Origin: Desulforhopalus sp. IMCC35007
Lineage (GTDB): Bacteria > Desulfobacterota > Desulfobulbia > Desulfobulbales > Desulfocapsaceae
Assembly: GCF_005116575.1 (NCBI RefSeq)
Contig: NZ_SWCN01000003.1
Location: 308,497-372,496, forward strand
Length of the DNA: 64,000 bases
Direction: 5' to 3'
In this document: positions 61,571 to 64,000 of the stretch, piece after piece
Layout of the letters: every line of letters starts with the position of its first letter
How positions within the stretch are numbered: the stretch's first letter is position 1
The notes under the pieces: generated by a model
The model's database searches: none
Seen by the model: the letters and a program-made list of their open reading frames with translations, nothing else
What the model was told of the DNA's origin: nothing
Translations under genes and position numbers: made by a program

Positions 61571-63541
61571 TTATTTGCCCTTTTCAGAGCGATCCTCCTG
61601 AATGGGAAGTGTCAAAGTTATCGTCGTCCCCTTACCCTTTCCTGAATCGATGACAATTCTACCACCAATGTTCATTGTCCGCTCGCGAATGCTGAACAGA
61701 CCAAAGCCACTGCTGGGATTTTCCAAGTCACTCATCCCCAGACCATTATCAGTTACAGTCACCTGAATATCCTTACCCTCGCAAGAAACCCTCACCTCAG
61801 AACTATCTGCCTCGGCATGACGAACGACATTGATAAGCAACTCACGTATCGTGCGAAAGATAAGGGCCAAAAATGCGGCAGTAGCACTTTTCGGGATTAC
61901 GCCGCATTCAACAAAGATTCCCAACCCATATTTCTTCTGGAATTCTTCGGCCAACCATTCAAGAGCAGCCTCAAGTCCAAGTTCGTATAGAACGGGTGGA
62001 CTCAGTTCAAAGGTAAGTGTCCGAACATCCTGCACTGTCTGGTCTACGATTGAAGCGATTTGTTGCAGCTTTTCCCGGTTTGTTTCATCTGCTAAAGAGA
62101 AAATAAGAGCGTCTACATACATCTTGACAACTGACAGCGACTGGCCAATCTGGTCATGGAGGTCGGAGGCAAGTTGGCGCCGCTCCCTATCTTCCATTTC
62201 CATGAGTTCCGAAGAGAGTGCCCGTAGCCGACGCCTATGTTGTTTGAGTTCAATTTCGTTTTTTTTGCGTACCTCAATTTCATCCTTTAGTGCACTGTTG
62301 GTTTCAAGGAGCTCCTTGGTGCGCTTATTGACCTGTTTTTCCAGATCCTCCTGGACCTTGTGCAGATTTCCCTCAATCTTCAGCCGCGCTTTAATCTCTC
62401 TGACAAGAATGGTGTTGAGTTGACGACGGGAGGCCGCCTGCTGGGTAATAAGATTTTTCTGGTGTTTTTCGGTCTGCTCAAAACCGGCGATCATCGAGCG
62501 GAGATCATGGCCTAACTTGGAAAATTCATCGGTACTAAAACTTTGTAACATTGGATATTTGCGCCTTTCTTTGGGGTTTTTCAGCATCGATTTATCAATA
62601 AGTCCCCGAAATGTCGAGGTCGCGGTCCTGATCTTCATTTTATAAAGAAGCAGGAAAAGAAGCAGGGTGAAAAAACCTATTATACTGTTTGAGATGAGAA
62701 CGTAATTAAGGATGTCTCTGGTATGGGAGGTGAGTAGCCGGTCAGTATGCACCTCAAGCAACCATTGTGGACTACCAAGGTAATCTGCCAACAAACTGTA
62801 TGCTGCTATGTCAGAGGCTTTGTAATGTAGGATAAAAGGATTTTGAGGGCCAAAAGCAGAAAGATCAATCGGGATCTTGGCAAGAGATTTTTGATCATCA
62901 AGATTGATAAACCGGCAGTTGACCTTGGTCTGCTCTCGCAATTTTGTAATCACACGCTCAGTGAGCAGACGGCCAAACATCAGCGTCCCGACGATGGGAC
63001 CCATATTTTCACTGCTGACAATGGGGTGAGAGGCAATCAACATCACTCCGCGAGTTGTTTTTTGAAGTCCGATGACAGCACTATTCACCTCTTTGTGGCG
63101 CAGAAGCGGATGGGTAGGGGGCAAGCCGGTTGGCGGCAATTCTTCCAGTTGAATTGGCTGTCGTGTTTCAAGGTCAAGGGCCCTGCTCCAAGCCAGCGAA
63201 CCGTCGAGACGGAAGATAAAGAGTACATTGAACCCACTGTCAATCAGCGTGGAATCTAAGAGATTCGAGGTGATATATTCCGGATTCCGATCCTTAATAA
63301 ATTTATAGGTATCATCCCAGGCAGCCCAGTCATGGGCAACGTTGGCCAAGACCTCTGTTTCTCTCAACAAGGCCTCAACAAAACGTGCCATTTCTTTGTT
63401 GATCAGGGCTCGTTCTACCTGGGCATGCTTGGGAGTGACAATCCACTTAATCATAAAGTAGTTCGCCACCGAATAGATGAGAACCAGAAGGAGCAGACTC
63501 AGAACAACTCGCCCAGGTATAATCTTAATAAATGAGGACAT
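61571..63541 (-). CDS. CHASE4-type sensor histidine kinase (HisKA_3)
   Basis: 656 residues from ATG 63541 (a TTG at 63577 is an alternative). TM1 (GRVVLSLLLLVLIYSVANYFM), a large periplasmic sensor resembling CHASE4 (EVLANVAHDWAAWDDTYKFIKDR, LLDSTLIDSGFNVLFIFRLDG), TM2 (ILNYVLISNSIIGFFTLLLFLL), a HAMP-like and coiled-coil region (about 360-430), the HisKA_3 site METDR-type DRERRQLASDLHDQIGQSL and a HATPase with VTDNGLGM and GFGLFSIRERTMNIGG. This is the NarX/UhpB style of kinase and fits the NarL-type partner next to it. Confidence 0.9.
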   Translation of the reverse strand: MSSFIKIIPGRVVLSLLLLVLIYSVANYFMIKWIVTPKHAQVERALINKEMARFVEALLRETEVLANVAHDWAAWDDTYKFIKDRNPEYITSNLLDSTLIDSGFNVLFIFRLDGSLAWSRALDLETRQPIQLEELPPTGLPPTHPLLRHKEVNSAVIGLQKTTRGVMLIASHPIVSSENMGPIVGTLMFGRLLTERVITKLREQTKVNCRFINLDDQKSLAKIPIDLSAFGPQNPFILHYKASDIAAYSLLADYLGSPQWLLEVHTDRLLTSHTRDILNYVLISNSIIGFFTLLLFLLLYKMKIRTATSTFRGLIDKSMLKNPKERRKYPMLQSFSTDEFSKLGHDLRSMIAGFEQTEKHQKNLITQQAASRRQLNTILVREIKARLKIEGNLHKVQEDLEKQVNKRTKELLETNSALKDEIEVRKKNEIELKQHRRRLRALSSELMEMEDRERRQLASDLHDQIGQSLSVVKMYVDALIFSLADETNREKLQQIASIVDQTVQDVRTLTFELSPPVLYELGLEAALEWLAEEFQKKYGLGIFVECGVIPKSATAAFLALIFRTIRELLINVVRHAEADSSEVRVSCEGKDIQVTVTDNGLGMSDLENPSSGFGLFSIRERTMNIGGRIVIDSGKGKGTTITLTLPIQEDRSEKGK

Positions 63542-64000
63542 AGCGTCGTTAAACAGTGAAAAGAAGTCCGCTTTCAATTCTATATGATTAAATGGCAGGG
63601 AAATAGTTACATCCCATCCCCATACCGCTCCTATCTACTGGAGCAATCAATCATTTTGCAATTTTCTCAAAGTACTTCGTAAAGTCATTGTTTAATCCGG
63701 CAAATACAATTGTTGATAATTTTCTATATTACCTTAACTGACAAAAAACTCTCTAACATTTAATACACCCATTCGGTCGTAACTGGCAGAAAAAGTAGAA
63801 GGTACCTCAAAATATTAAATTTCTTTCCGCCCATCTCAGGCAGTTCAGCAGGTAAATAGAAGTGGTCTCGCTTTTTAGACCACCACTTGGCTGTTTTTAG
63901 ATATGACGCATAGTTTCAGATCTGTTTCCACACCCCTTCCCCGCGGGGAAGGGGTGACTTCGTTTTTCAAGCCGCTAAAAATAATTTTTTACTATACACT
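63542..64000. other. Upstream region of the kinase gene with two hairpins
   Basis: About 460 bases to the window end, no gene. GTGGTCT-8 nt-AGACCAC (63862-63883) and the perfect 26-bp palindrome CACCCCTTCCCCGCGGGGAA(GGGGTG) at 63931-63956 are visible. The palindrome may be a terminator of a gene outside the window. Confidence 0.4.

Overview
The window looks like a chromosomal segment of a Desulfobacterota bacterium, most likely Desulfobulbales-like. This is inferred from four things: three genes that read through in-frame UGA codons as selenocysteine, a System II (ResB/CcsA) cytochrome c maturation operon, a very large multihaem cytochrome c cluster, and moderate base composition. No rRNA or complete tRNA gene is present, so the assignment rests on gene content only.

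Left part (0.1-9 kb, + strand): a UGA-containing ArsM-like methyltransferase and a small Cys-rich secreted protein. They are followed by a run of thiol-redox and cytochrome c biogenesis genes: a TPR protein, ResB, CcsA, a UGA-containing DsbA-like protein, DsbB, a second DsbA-like protein, TlpA, a CD1871A-type CXXC membrane peptide and a NapH-like ferredoxin. These can supply and reduce the thiols needed for the haem proteins encoded at the right end.

Middle (9.4-33 kb): a phosphoesterase / Ser-Thr kinase pair; an ECF sigma / membrane TPR anti-sigma-like / Gly-rich secreted protein operon; a Met/His/Gly-rich envelope metal-stress block with a ZraP-like protein, ZraS/ZraR and a good sigma-54 promoter; and a metal-efflux block. 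The efflux block has ArsR, a Zn/Cd/Pb-type P-ATPase and a selenocysteine rhodanese in one operon, and a second P-ATPase divergent from a MarR regulator. HupE and DUF6488 follow. This part also holds decayed genes (a half ZIP transporter and a broken copy of the Sec-DsbA gene) and a 230-bp inverted-repeat element.

33.7-40 kb: an FbpABC-type iron(III) ABC transporter, then a scar of mobile DNA. The scar holds an IS4-type fragment, the 3' half of a tRNA-Glu(CUC) acting as an attachment core with flanking AGGTGGTT repeats, a truncated tyrosine integrase, IS21-like terminal repeats and an aminotransferase remnant.

Right part (40.3-63.5 kb, - strand): a two-component system and two operons that together encode nine multihaem cytochromes c, with 81 CXXCH motifs plus several CX3CH/CX4CH. 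The operons also encode three NHL beta-propellers, one predicted outer-membrane beta-barrel, a di-haem cytochrome b fused to cytochrome c, a TPR protein and a Cys-less TlpA-TPR protein. I infer a quinol-to-outer-surface electron conduit. Both operons start behind the same ~42-nt terminator-like RNA element (52004-52044 and 60101-60143), which I do not recognise. It is the best candidate in the window for an undescribed regulatory system.
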